Below, piece by piece: positions 17,421 through 25,673 of a stretch of DNA of 64,000 nucleotides. Within the stretch, counting starts at the first letter, position 1; each line of letters starts with the position of its first letter. Location: assembly GCF_025685425.1 (NCBI RefSeq), contig NZ_JAGTAS010000021.1, positions 1-64,000 on the forward strand. The letters run 5' to 3'. Made by a program: the position numbers and the translations under genes. Below the pieces are notes generated by a model, which saw nothing but the letters and a program-made list of their open reading frames with translations, searched no databases and had not been told where the DNA came from. Source of the DNA: Terriglobus albidus (GTDB taxonomy: Bacteria; Acidobacteriota; Terriglobia; Terriglobales; Acidobacteriaceae).

Positions 17421-18482
17421 TTACGTCAGAACTGGTGCGCCCGTCTGCTCTGCGCTTACGCTGCGGAAGTCCTCGACCAGTGACTCGAGGCAATCGAGTG
17501 CGGTATCCCAGGCAAACATGAAGCGTGCGCCGCCGCCGATGAAGGTGTAGAACTTCCAGTCACGGGCGCGCAATGCTTCGGCGACAGTCGGAGGCATCTT
17601 CACAAAGACCCCGTTCGCCTCGACCGGGAACATAAGTTCGATGTTGGGCAGGCCGGCGATCTTCTCCGCAAATGTTCTGGCGCAGGTGTTGGCGTGGGCT
17701 GCGCGGTGCAGCCAGGCTCCGGTTTCGAGCATGCGCACCCAGGGAGCAGCGAGGAAGCGCATCTTGGACGCGAGCTGGCCTGCCTGTTTGCAGCGATAAT
17801 CGAAATCCTGCGAGAGGGCGCGGTCGAAGAAGATTACGGCTTCACCGACAGCCATGCCGTTTTTGGTTCCACCGAAGCAGAGAACATCGACTCCGGCCTC
17901 CCAGGTCATGGCCGCGGGGGTACAGCCGAGCGTCGCACAGGCATTGGCAAAGCGCGCTCCATCCATGTGAAGGCGAAGGCCGAGCTCGCGGCAGGCGGCC
18001 GCGATGGCGCGGATCTCTTCGAGGGTATAGACCAGGCCGGTCTCTGTCGGCTGGGTGATGGTGACGACGCGCGGCTTGGGATAATGGATATCGGTACGTC
18101 GAGATGCGATCAGGCGGATGGCTTCGGGAGTGAGCTTGCCATTTGACGAAGGGGCGACGAGAAGCTTGGCGCCATTGGAGAAGAATTCAGGAGCACCGCA
18201 CTCGTCGGTCTCGACGTGCGCCAGCTCTGAACAGATGACGCTGTGATAGCTCTGGCTCAGAGCAGCAAGCGCGAGAGAGTTGGCCGCTGTTCCATTGAAG
18301 GCGAAGAAGACATCGCAGTCAGTGTTGAAGAGCGTACGAAAGGCGTCGGCCGCCTGGGCCGTCCATGAGTCCGCACCATAGGCGCTTTCATGTCCGATGT
18401 TGGCTTCGGCCATGGCGGCCCATGCCTCAGGACAGATTCCGGCGTAGTTATCACTGGCGAACTGCTGTTTTGGTGCACACAT
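17421..18482 (-). CDS. ltaE: Low-specificity L-threonine aldolase
   Basis: A 353-residue PLP enzyme of the threonine aldolase family, which splits threonine or allo-threonine to glycine and acetaldehyde. Key elements: the substrate/PLP region SDNYAGICPEA at the N-terminus, HMDGARFANA (172-181) with the PLP-binding aspartate, and CFGGTKNG with the Schiff-base Lys207. Length fits the family. The start at ATG 18482 gives the expected N-terminus. It stands alone on the minus strand; the repeat block just downstream may end its transcript. Confidence 0.92.
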   Translation of the reverse strand: MCAPKQQFASDNYAGICPEAWAAMAEANIGHESAYGADSWTAQAADAFRTLFNTDCDVFFAFNGTAANSLALAALSQSYHSVICSELAHVETDECGAPEFFSNGAKLLVAPSSNGKLTPEAIRLIASRRTDIHYPKPRVVTITQPTETGLVYTLEEIRAIAAACRELGLRLHMDGARFANACATLGCTPAAMTWEAGVDVLCFGGTKNGMAVGEAVIFFDRALSQDFDYRCKQAGQLASKMRFLAAPWVRMLETGAWLHRAAHANTCARTFAEKIAGLPNIELMFPVEANGVFVKMPPTVAEALRARDWKFYTFIGGGARFMFAWDTALDCLESLVEDFRSVSAEQTGAPVLT

Positions 18483-18682
18483 GCGTCTCGAACCCTTTCT
18501 TACTGGTCCATCAAGAAATCACGGATGTGCGGCTTTTCCCGAAGTTGCCGGACAGGCCACATCTCCCAGACGGGACGCCACCTTGCTCGGGGCAGGTTGG
18601 CGTTGAGCAGTGAGCTCAACTCTTGATGTCGCTTTTGATCATAAATGCTGCGGGGGCTGGGAGCAATTCGATGTACCAGGTT

Positions 18683-19444
18683 CTAGTTCTCTGACGGCTT
18701 CTCAGCGCGATCGATCACTAGCACATCGACCGGGGTCTTCTCCGACGAGAGCTTCAAGCCCAACTGCTCACGAAGTGCGGTGATGAGCGAAGGACCCGCG
18801 TTCTCGCCGGCCTCCCATTGCAGCGTGAAGTCGTAGTAGCCATTGAGGCCAGTCTTGTTCAGAACCATGCTGCCGCGAAAGGCTTGTTGTTGTGCGATCC
18901 GATAGGCAAGAGCGGGCATGTCGACGCCGGAGCCAGTCATGGTTGCCGTGCCAGTGGTACCGCGCTGATTGGTTCCGCTCATGGATTTCTCTGGTGTGCC
19001 GGAGGTCTCGTGCAGCTTTGGGCCGCCCTTGTCAACGACGAGAACATAAGCCTTCATCTCGCGGCTCTCATGATGGACCGTGAGATGGAAGCGGTCAGCG
19101 AGAAGGCGTTGCAGCATGAGTGGTAGATCCGCAGGCGCGATGGGTTCCCCGTTCTCCGTCGTCGCCTGCAGATCGAACCGGGCGGTCGAAAGCCAGTTTG
19201 GGCCGCCGGTCACTTGGAAATCGAGAACACCATAGGCCTGAAGGATGAGCGTGCGCAGCGAGAGGTTCGTGGCGCTGATGCGTGAACCGGAGAGATTCAC
19301 GCCGCTATCACGATCAAGGCCGCTGAGGTTCTCACGGACGGAGGTGATCTCAAAGGTCTTCTCAGCATGTTGTGCGAAGCCGGGCATCGCGGCGAAGAAC
19401 ACCGCCGTAGTACCTAAGAACAGACAAAGCTGCTTGATGGACAT
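18683..19444 (-). CDS. TIGR03435 family secreted protein
   Basis: A 253-residue protein with an N-terminal signal peptide (MSIKQLCLFLGTTAVFFAAM...GFAQ). The TIGR03435 layout is clear: FEITSVREN, LSLRTLILQAYGV, a RFDLQATTE stretch, LMLQRLLADRFHLTVHHESREM and the C-terminal VLVIDRAEKPSEN. The family is abundant in Acidobacteriota and of unknown function; proteins are thought to be periplasmic or secreted. ATG 19444 is chosen because GGAG precedes it and a signal peptide follows directly; the longer frame upstream has no such features. Confidence 0.9.
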   Translation of the reverse strand: MSIKQLCLFLGTTAVFFAAMPGFAQHAEKTFEITSVRENLSGLDRDSGVNLSGSRISATNLSLRTLILQAYGVLDFQVTGGPNWLSTARFDLQATTENGEPIAPADLPLMLQRLLADRFHLTVHHESREMKAYVLVVDKGGPKLHETSGTPEKSMSGTNQRGTTGTATMTGSGVDMPALAYRIAQQQAFRGSMVLNKTGLNGYYDFTLQWEAGENAGPSLITALREQLGLKLSSEKTPVDVLVIDRAEKPSEN

Positions 19445-19539
19445 AGCTTTCTCTCCTGGTGAAGCGCTGCATTGGCCAGAATCAGGAATAACTACGCAGA
19501 GGAGGAGGTGTTGGTTCTCTGATTCAGCGATTCTTCGCT

Positions 19540-20421
19540 TCAGCCGATTAGGCGTTGAAACCAGAGAGCGAACGTTCTTGCCTTCGTGCTTGTCAGCCGT
19601 CCCGAGGGATACACGATCCAGAGGTCGATCTGCGGCAGCTCCCACTCAGTGAGAATGGGGACGACTTCGCCCGAGGCGATCTCGGGTTGGAACATCCAAC
19701 GAGAGGCGACGGTGAAGCCCTGGCCGGCGATGACAGCGGCACGCACCCCCTCGGCAGCAGTGAGCGCGAGACGTCCCTGGATGCGTACGCGATGGCTGGA
19801 GGAGTGTCGCGTAAACAGCCACTCCTCGCCGCCGGTGCCATGGTTGTAGATCACGGCTTCATGTCTGCGCAAATCGAACGGACGAGAGGGGATACCTCTG
19901 CGGCGCAGGTAATCAGGGCTGGCCAGCACCAGGCGATCACCGCTGGCAATCTTCTTGGCCTTGAGTGCGGAGTCGGCGAGCGCACCCATACGAATGGCTA
20001 CATCGATATTCTCTGCCAGGAGATCGATCGACCGGTCATCCATCACGACTTCGAGATCGAGTTTGGGATGAGCTCCGAGAAATTCGTGGAGCCTGGGAAC
20101 AAGGTGCAGCCGGGCGAAGGTCACCGGCGCGTACAGGCGAAGCCTTCCGCTTAGTCCTTTGCCCGCGCTCTGTGCCGCAGCCTCTGCTTCATTGGCTTCA
20201 GCGAGAGCGCGAAAGGCACGCTCATAAAAGGCCTTGCCCGCTTCGGTCGGCGTAAGCCGGCGGGTGGATCGCGCCAGAAGGCGGATGCCAAGCCGCGTTT
20301 CGAGCGAGGTGATGCTCTTTGAGATTGCGGGTTGGCCAACCTTGAAATCGCGTGCGGCGGCGGAGAACGACCCCGTCTCCACGACGCGCACAAATACTTC
20401 CATCTCCCGCAGGCGGCTCAT
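19540..20421 (-). CDS. LysR family transcriptional regulator
   Basis: A 293-residue LTTR. The N-terminal helix-turn-helix is MEVFVRVVETGSFSAAARDF...QPAISKSITSLETRLGIRLLARSTRRLTPTEAG, followed by a substrate-binding domain with RLRLYAPVTFARLHLVP typical of the CrgA/DsdC-like subgroup. Divergent from a flavin disulfide reductase and aquaporin pair, which it may control. The start at ATG 20421 puts the HTH at the expected position. A palindrome at 20425-20441 sits directly upstream. Confidence 0.92.
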   Translation of the reverse strand: MSRLREMEVFVRVVETGSFSAAARDFKVGQPAISKSITSLETRLGIRLLARSTRRLTPTEAGKAFYERAFRALAEANEAEAAAQSAGKGLSGRLRLYAPVTFARLHLVPRLHEFLGAHPKLDLEVVMDDRSIDLLAENIDVAIRMGALADSALKAKKIASGDRLVLASPDYLRRRGIPSRPFDLRRHEAVIYNHGTGGEEWLFTRHSSSHRVRIQGRLALTAAEGVRAAVIAGQGFTVASRWMFQPEIASGEVVPILTEWELPQIDLWIVYPSGRLTSTKARTFALWFQRLIG

Positions 20422-20424
20422 ATT

Positions 20425-20441
20425 TATTCCATTCCGGAATA
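20425..20441. promoter_or_regulatory. Palindrome in the LysR/flavoprotein divergent promoter
   Basis: Perfect inverted repeat TATTCC-N5-GGAATA, immediately upstream of the lysR start and about 90 bases from the divergent flavoprotein gene. Site size is compatible with a LysR-type T-N11-A box, and location over the lysR leader suggests negative autoregulation. Function is inferred only. Confidence 0.4.
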
Positions 20442-20531
20442 GATGATATTGCCTGAAGCGGTCTATTCGCGAGAGGAACGGCTCCACTAGATTCATCCGT
20501 GGACCCCATTTCCCTAAGGAATCAAAGAGCT

Positions 20532-21944
20532 ATGAGCAGCCCTTCCTCGCAACAGCCTGAAGCGTACGACCTGGTGATCATTGGAAGCGGCGCTGGAACA
20601 AAGCTATCCGCGTGGACGTTTGCCGGCCGCGGACAACGCGTTGCCGTGATTGAGCGGAAGTACGTCGGCGGGGCGTGCCCGAACATTGCGTGTCTTCCCA
20701 GCAAGAACATCATCCACACCGCACAAGTGGTTGCGTATGCGCGAAGAGGCGAAGAGTTCGGCATTCGCATGCGCGGAATGGAAGTCGACATGCCGGCGGT
20801 GCGAGAGCGCAAGCGCAGCATGGTCGCGGGCCTTGTGGAGACACATCTCGACTTATACCGGCAGAGCGGCGCTGAGTTAATCATGGGCAACGCCAGTTTT
20901 ATCGGGCCAAAGACGGTCGAGGTAACTCTGCAGGACGGACGCAAGCGGGTGCTGGTGGGAAAGAACGTCATCATCGGCACCGGGACGCATGCCGCGGTCG
21001 ATCGTACTCCAGGGCTTGCGGAAGCACAGCCACTCACCCATGTCGAAGCGCTGGAGCTGGATTATGTGCCGGAGCGGCTGATCATCCTTGGCGGCGGATA
21101 CGTAGGTCTGGAGTTTGCGCAGGCTATGCGCCGGTTTGGCAGCAAGGTGACGGTGATCGACCGCAACAGCCGGGTGCTCCATCGTGAGGATGAGGATGTG
21201 ACTGAGGCGATCCACGGTATTCTTCGCGATGAGGGAATCGAGTTTGCTCTCGGGACGCCGATTCAAAAAGTGACGGGAGTCTCGGGACAAACGGTAAAGG
21301 TCTTTCTCCATCGGCCGGATGGGGAAGCGGTCGTGGAAGGCACACATCTGCTGGTGGCCACGGGAAGAGTTCCTAATACGCAGGGGCTCGGGCTTGAAGC
21401 AACCGGTGTGCAGCTTACAAAGAGCGGCTACATCCAGGTGAATGAACGGCTGGAGACAACGGCTCCCGGCGTATGGGCTGTGGGTGAGATCGCCGGAAGT
21501 CCGCAGTTTACTCACGTCAGCGAAGACGATTTCCGGGTAGTGAAAGATAATCTCGATGGCCGCAACCGTGTCACCACGGGAAGGCTGGTTCCATTCTGCC
21601 TCTTTACCGACCCCGAGTTCGCACGCGTTGGCTTGAGCGAGACCCAGGCGAAGGCGAGCGGTATACGCTACCGCCTCTTCCGGGCGCCGATGGCAGCGGT
21701 ACTGCGTGCAAGAGCGCTGATGGAGACACAGGGATTCATGAAGGCTCTGGTCGGGGATGACGATCGCATCCTGGGTTTCTCTGGATTAGGGACAGGCGCA
21801 GGAGAGGTGATGTCGGCGGTTCAGATCGCGATGCTGGCAGGTCTACCCTATACCGCGCTTCGTGATGCGATGCTGGCGCACCCCACCCTTGTCGAGGGAG
21901 TGCACATGCTCTTCGAGTCAGAGCCCACTACTCAAACGCGCTGA
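20532..21944 (+). CDS. Class I pyridine nucleotide-disulfide oxidoreductase (mercuric reductase/lipoamide dehydrogenase-like)
   Basis: A 470-residue FAD flavoprotein. The FAD loop is DLVIIGSGAGTKLSAW, and the redox-active disulfide is in GGACPNIACLPSKN (Cys49 and Cys54). The NAD(P) loop is ILGGGYVGLEFAQ and the second FAD motif is WAVGEIAGSPQFTH. Near the C-terminus AHPTLVEG supplies the conserved His-Pro-Thr and glutamate of the partner-subunit active site. It lacks the heavy-metal N-terminal domain and extra C-terminal cysteines of true mercuric reductase, so the substrate is open. Start ATG 20532 follows AAGGA; a GTG at 20499 would add 11 residues. It is followed by an aquaporin 20 bases later. 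Confidence 0.88.
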   Translation: MSSPSSQQPEAYDLVIIGSGAGTKLSAWTFAGRGQRVAVIERKYVGGACPNIACLPSKNIIHTAQVVAYARRGEEFGIRMRGMEVDMPAVRERKRSMVAGLVETHLDLYRQSGAELIMGNASFIGPKTVEVTLQDGRKRVLVGKNVIIGTGTHAAVDRTPGLAEAQPLTHVEALELDYVPERLIILGGGYVGLEFAQAMRRFGSKVTVIDRNSRVLHREDEDVTEAIHGILRDEGIEFALGTPIQKVTGVSGQTVKVFLHRPDGEAVVEGTHLLVATGRVPNTQGLGLEATGVQLTKSGYIQVNERLETTAPGVWAVGEIAGSPQFTHVSEDDFRVVKDNLDGRNRVTTGRLVPFCLFTDPEFARVGLSETQAKASGIRYRLFRAPMAAVLRARALMETQGFMKALVGDDDRILGFSGLGTGAGEVMSAVQIAMLAGLPYTALRDAMLAHPTLVEGVHMLFESEPTTQTR

Positions 21945-21963
21945 TCATGCGTTGTTCCCCGTA

Positions 21964-22824
21964 ATGGATCCGCAACGGTTGCCACGTTTTCGGGTTACGG
22001 CGTTGCCGCCTGGCGCATCGATCGCGGAGGCGTGGAGGACTCACTGGCGGGAATATCTGATGGAGGCAGCGCAGACCGGGGCACTGCTGTTCTGCATTGG
22101 GTTGCTTGCAGCGCTGCTCTATAGCGGAGCGGCATTCCAGCTGCCACAGGCTATACGGCCGTTTGCGATGGGTGCAGGCGTCTCGGCCGCGACCGTTCTG
22201 CTGATCCGTTCCCGCTTTGGCCGGCGAACAGGTGCGCATCTCAATCCGGCGGTGACCCTGGCGTACTACTATCTGGGCCGGGTACATCGCTGGGATGCCG
22301 TCTTCTATGTGACATTCCAGTTCCTTGGTGCAGTGTCAGGGATGTGGCTCGCGCGCGGTGTGCTGGGCGGTCGGCTTGCGCGCCCTCCTGTCTGTTATGC
22401 GGTGACAACGCCGGGAAGTGGAGGCGAGGTCCTTGCCTTTCTTGCGGAGTGGAGCTTATCGGCACTGCTGATGGGTATCGTTCTCTTTACAGCGAACCAT
22501 AAGACTTTGATTCGGTACGCTCCATTCGCTGTGGGGGTATTGACGATCTTTTACTACGGGTTCTGCGCATCGCTCTCAGGGTTCAGCGTGAACCCGGCAC
22601 GATCGTTTGCGTCTGCCCTGTTCGCCTGGATATGGAATGGACTATGGATCTACTTTGTCGCTCCGGTGGGTGGTGCGGTAAGTGCCGCGGCGTTGTATGC
22701 CGGATGGACAGGAAGGGACCATATCTACTGCGCCAAGGTCTTTCATGACACCCGGTCGACGTGTCCGTTCCGCTGTAATTTTCTGGAGTTGCTACGGAGT
22801 GAAGACAACGGGAGCGGAAGATGA
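21964..22824 (+). CDS. MIP family channel (aquaporin/glycerol facilitator-like)
   Basis: A 286-residue membrane channel of the major intrinsic protein family with both pore motifs: HLNPAVT (NPA at 94-96) and SVNPARS (NPA at 210-212). Six membrane segments fit the family. Ahead of the first segment is a ~35-residue N-terminal tail, and a ~30-residue cysteine-containing tail follows the last. Start ATG 21964 has no strong ribosome binding site; it lies 20 bases after the flavoprotein stop, so translation may be coupled. Solute specificity cannot be told from these motifs alone. Confidence 0.88.
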   Translation: MDPQRLPRFRVTALPPGASIAEAWRTHWREYLMEAAQTGALLFCIGLLAALLYSGAAFQLPQAIRPFAMGAGVSAATVLLIRSRFGRRTGAHLNPAVTLAYYYLGRVHRWDAVFYVTFQFLGAVSGMWLARGVLGGRLARPPVCYAVTTPGSGGEVLAFLAEWSLSALLMGIVLFTANHKTLIRYAPFAVGVLTIFYYGFCASLSGFSVNPARSFASALFAWIWNGLWIYFVAPVGGAVSAAALYAGWTGRDHIYCAKVFHDTRSTCPFRCNFLELLRSEDNGSGR

Positions 22825-22872
22825 CACGGAGCTAATGGTAGATTGGGTTGCGAGCAAAGGTGGCTCTTTCTA

Positions 22873-23910
22873 ATGAATTGGAGAATGGCTGGAGCGGGTT
22901 TATTGCTCGCACTCCCCTGCATGCTGCACGCACAGACGGTAACGCCGCAAACGGATCGCGGCCTGAAAGATCCACCGCCCGCGAAGCCCCTGTCGGGTGA
23001 CCGCCCGCAGGCGATCGCCGATGGACGGCAGCTTGAGACACCGAACGCCGGAGATGTAGTAGCGGTGCTGGATGCGCTGCCGGAGCACGCCATTGTGCCG
23101 CCGAAGAAACCGCGGCGCATTCTCGTCTACGCCTATGCCGACGGTTGGGTGCATTCGTCGATTCCGCTGGCGGCCCGCATGGTAGAGGAGATGGGAAAGA
23201 AGACCGGCGCATGGAGCACCACCATCACCTATAACCCGGTCGACATCACTCCTGAGAACCTGGCGTACTTCGACGGCATCTTCCTGGACCAGACGACTGG
23301 CGCTTTTCTCGATGACAAGAATGATCCTGCAGTGACGGAAGCCCGCCGCAAGGCGCTGTTGGAATTTGTGCGCAGCGGAAAGGGAATTGTTGGCGTGCAT
23401 GCCGCATCGGACTCGTATCACGGCCATGCAGCCGGCGATGGCGGCGCCCCAGCGAAGCTGATCGGCACATGGCCTGAGTGGAATAAGACAATCGGTGGAT
23501 TCTTCAAGTTCCACTGGCTGTATCCGCAGATGGTGACGGTGAAGATTGACGACCCGAAGAGTCCGTTGACAGCGATGTTTCACGGGAAAGAGTTCACTAT
23601 CCACGACGAGATCTATACCTACGCGCAGGACTCGTTTTCGCGGAAGAACGTGCATGTACTGACCAGCATCGACTACGCCAAAATGAGCGATGCGGACAAG
23701 GCGAAGGAGCCGGCGGCGACGAAGCGCACAGACGGGGACTATGCGCTGAGCTGGATTCGACGCGAGGGCAAAGGCCGCGTGTTCTATGAGGCCCTTGGTC
23801 ACAACGAACATGTCTACGCCATGCCGGTGTACCTGCAGCACATGTTGGCCGGCATCCAGTATGCGCTGGGAGATCTTGAAGCTGATGACCGGCCGAGTGT
23901 AGCGAAGTAA
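22873..23910 (+). CDS. Secreted ThuA-like domain protein
   Basis: A 345-residue protein with a signal peptide (MNWRMAGAGLLLALPCMLHA) and a ThuA-like glutamine-amidotransferase-fold domain: RRILVYAYADGWVHSSIPLA, FVRSGKGIVGVHAASDS and WIRREGKGRVFYEALGHN, with histidines typical of the family. ThuA proteins are linked to trehalose or other sugar use, but most exported members have no proven activity. ATG 22873 starts the signal peptide; an upstream TTG at 22843 would add ten residues. It ends just before a heptamer repeat that could form a terminator. Confidence 0.85.
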   Translation: MNWRMAGAGLLLALPCMLHAQTVTPQTDRGLKDPPPAKPLSGDRPQAIADGRQLETPNAGDVVAVLDALPEHAIVPPKKPRRILVYAYADGWVHSSIPLAARMVEEMGKKTGAWSTTITYNPVDITPENLAYFDGIFLDQTTGAFLDDKNDPAVTEARRKALLEFVRSGKGIVGVHAASDSYHGHAAGDGGAPAKLIGTWPEWNKTIGGFFKFHWLYPQMVTVKIDDPKSPLTAMFHGKEFTIHDEIYTYAQDSFSRKNVHVLTSIDYAKMSDADKAKEPAATKRTDGDYALSWIRREGKGRVFYEALGHNEHVYAMPVYLQHMLAGIQYALGDLEADDRPSVAK

Positions 23911-23926
23911 GGGAGCTCTGGGGGAA

Positions 23927-23998
23927 CTCGTTAAAAGTTGAAAGTTAAAAGTTGAGAGGTACTGCATGGGTGAGGTGATCGTTATGCCTCACCCATGC
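23927..23998 (+). repeat. AGTTNNN heptamer array plus GTACTGCATGGG hairpin
   Basis: Starts with CTCGTTAAAAGTTGAAAG and continues in AGTTGAA/AGTTAAA/AGTTGAG heptamers, then GAGGTACTGCATGGGTGAGG whose GCATGGGTGAGG arm pairs perfectly with CCTCACCCATGC at 23987-23998 (12-bp stem). It lies just after the ThuA-like gene and is matched by an inverted array at 24482-24512 on the other side of the HIT gene. Probable transcription-end or structured RNA element. Confidence 0.65.
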
Positions 23999-24060
23999 TT
24001 ATGTCGGGTTTCGCTTTGTCGTACGTTCCTTCCCCTGCTATGCCCGTTACAATTTCCTCC

Positions 24061-24405
24061 ATGGCTTCCGATTGCCTCTTCTGCAAGATCGCCGCCGGCG
24101 AGATTCCCGCAAAGAAGGTTTACGAAGATGCGAACCTTCTCGCCTTCCACGACATCGACCCTAAAGCGCCTACTCATGTTCTGCTGATTCCGCGCCGCCA
24201 TATCAGCTCGCTCGCTGCCGTTTGCGGTGAAGACGCCGGAATTTTAGCCGAGCTGCTCTGTACCGCGCCCACGATCGCCGCGCAGCTTGGACTCGCCAAT
24301 GGCTTCCGCACCGTAATCAATACAGGCCCCGATGGCGGCCAGACCGTTGGCCATCTCCATCTGCATATCCTCGGCGGCCGTTCGATGCACTGGCCCCCAG
24401 GCTAA
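24061..24405 (+). CDS. HIT family protein (HinT-like nucleotide hydrolase)
   Basis: A 114-residue histidine triad protein. The catalytic HxHxH is in GHLHLHILGG (His98, 100 and 102), and the N-terminus has CLFCKI (Cys5, Cys8), as in many zinc-binding HinT proteins. HinT enzymes hydrolyse nucleoside phosphoramidates and AMP-lysine-type adducts in the cytoplasm. Start ATG 24061 gives the usual MASDCLFCKI N-terminus. The gene is flanked by inverted heptamer repeats (23927-23998 and 24482-24512), which isolates it as its own unit. Confidence 0.92.
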   Translation: MASDCLFCKIAAGEIPAKKVYEDANLLAFHDIDPKAPTHVLLIPRRHISSLAAVCGEDAGILAELLCTAPTIAAQLGLANGFRTVINTGPDGGQTVGHLHLHILGGRSMHWPPG

Positions 24406-24481
24406 GGATTATCGATCGCGCCAAGCGCGACGCTATACAGCACAGGTGAGGCACGGACAACGACCCCTCACCGTCGTATCT

Positions 24482-24512
24482 CTTTAACTTTCAACTTTTA
24501 ACTTTTAACGAG
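24482..24512 (-). repeat. AGTTNNN heptamer array, inverted copy
   Basis: Read on the minus strand this is CTCGTTAAAAGTTAAAAGTT followed by GAAAGTTAAAGA, the same heptamers as at 23927 but in opposite orientation. Together the two arrays bracket the HIT gene. They could pair in a read-through transcript. Confidence 0.6.
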
Positions 24513-24552
24513 CAGAACGATCGCTCGGGTGGGGCATGAAGCTCACAAAACA

Positions 24553-24578
24553 AAAGCCCGGCCATTTGGCCGGGCTTT
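24553..24578. terminator. Bidirectional rho-independent terminator
   Basis: Perfect 12-bp stem AAAGCCCGGCCA / TGGCCGGGCTTT with a two-base loop, A-rich on one side and T-rich on the other. It sits between the plus-strand HIT gene and the end of the minus-strand parvulin gene and can serve both. Confidence 0.85.
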
Positions 24579-24591
24579 GTCGTGATCCGAT

Positions 24592-25653
24592 TTACTTCGA
24601 TTCGTTCTTGAAGACCTGTTCGGCGAAGTAGTTTCTTACCTTGGCTTCGTCGCGCAGCATTTCGAAGTACGCATTCTTCAGGAGCTGGGAGCGGCCGTCT
24701 TTCAACTGCTGGCGGATGGCCTGCTGGACAGCGGGGTCGTTCACGTTGCGTTGCCCGGCGGGCTCACGGGAGACCAGTTTGAAGATGGCGTAGCCAATGA
24801 TCCGCTTCGATCCCTGGCCCTCCGGGACCGGGATGATGTCGGTCATGTGACCCGGCGTCAGCTTCGAGATAGCGTTGAAGAGCTCAGGGTCGGACCTGAG
24901 TTGCGATTCGGAGAAGAAGCCCATGTCGCCGCCGTTCGGTGCAGTCTGCGGGCTCTCAGAGAAGTTCATCGCCAGTGTTCCGAAGTCCTCGCCGGAGTCG
25001 AGCCGGTTCTTCAGCGCCTGGATCTTCTTCTTGGCCTCAGTGTCGTTAGCGGCCTTGCTGGCCTGCAGGTTCGAGACCTGCTGCGGCTGCTGGGCGGGCT
25101 GCGAGGTTACGATGATCTGTGCCAGGTGGTAGTTGGTCTCCACCAGGTTAAATTCGGCCTTGTGCTGGTTGTAGTAGCTGGAGACATCGCTGTCGGAGAC
25201 GTTAATGCGGGAGTTGATCTCCTTGTTCAGCAGCTTCTCAGAGGTGAGGGAGCGGCGGACATCGCGCTTCAGGTCATCCAGCGTCAGGCCGGAGTCCTTG
25301 AGGTGCTGATTGAACTGCTCTTCGCTGACCGGCGCTTTCATCTCGGCCACCTTCGCATCCACCTCTTCATTGGTGGCGGTCAGGTTCATCTTGGCCGCGC
25401 GCTGCTGAAAGATCTCCTCGTCAATCAGGCCGCGGAGCACGTTCAGGCGCATGGAGTCGGCCTGTTCCTGTGACGGCGTCTGCTGCGAGTCGCCGAGCTG
25501 GCCCTTGTAATATTTCTCCAGTTCAGACTTGGCGATCGGTTTGCCGTTGACGGTGGCGACGACATCGGCCGCCGGCTGACGGTTGCAGCCAACAGCGACG
25601 AACGTGAGCAGAAGCATTCCGGCGAGCGTATGTTGCGTGGTAAGACGTGGCAC
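24592..25653 (-). CDS. Parvulin-type peptidyl-prolyl isomerase lipoprotein (SurA/PrsA-like)
   Basis: A 353-residue foldase. The signal peptide ends in a lipobox, TFVAVGC, so it is probably lipid-anchored. A SurA-N-like chaperone region (about 28-165) holds VNGKPIAKSELEKYYKGQLG and several helices, followed by one PpiC domain (about 170-310) with AQIIVTSQ, SGEDFGTLAMNFSESP and GGDMGFFS. Such proteins help outer-membrane or secreted proteins fold, fitting BamA and LptD nearby. A glutamine-rich loop (SQPAQQPQQ) interrupts the start of the PpiC domain. It is 20 bases downstream of a DsbA-like gene on the same strand, suggesting a periplasmic folding operon. Confidence 0.88.
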   Translation of the reverse strand: MPRLTTQHTLAGMLLLTFVAVGCNRQPAADVVATVNGKPIAKSELEKYYKGQLGDSQQTPSQEQADSMRLNVLRGLIDEEIFQQRAAKMNLTATNEEVDAKVAEMKAPVSEEQFNQHLKDSGLTLDDLKRDVRRSLTSEKLLNKEINSRINVSDSDVSSYYNQHKAEFNLVETNYHLAQIIVTSQPAQQPQQVSNLQASKAANDTEAKKKIQALKNRLDSGEDFGTLAMNFSESPQTAPNGGDMGFFSESQLRSDPELFNAISKLTPGHMTDIIPVPEGQGSKRIIGYAIFKLVSREPAGQRNVNDPAVQQAIRQQLKDGRSQLLKNAYFEMLRDEAKVRNYFAEQVFKNESK

Positions 25654-25673
25654 GTTAGACCTTGATCTCCAGC

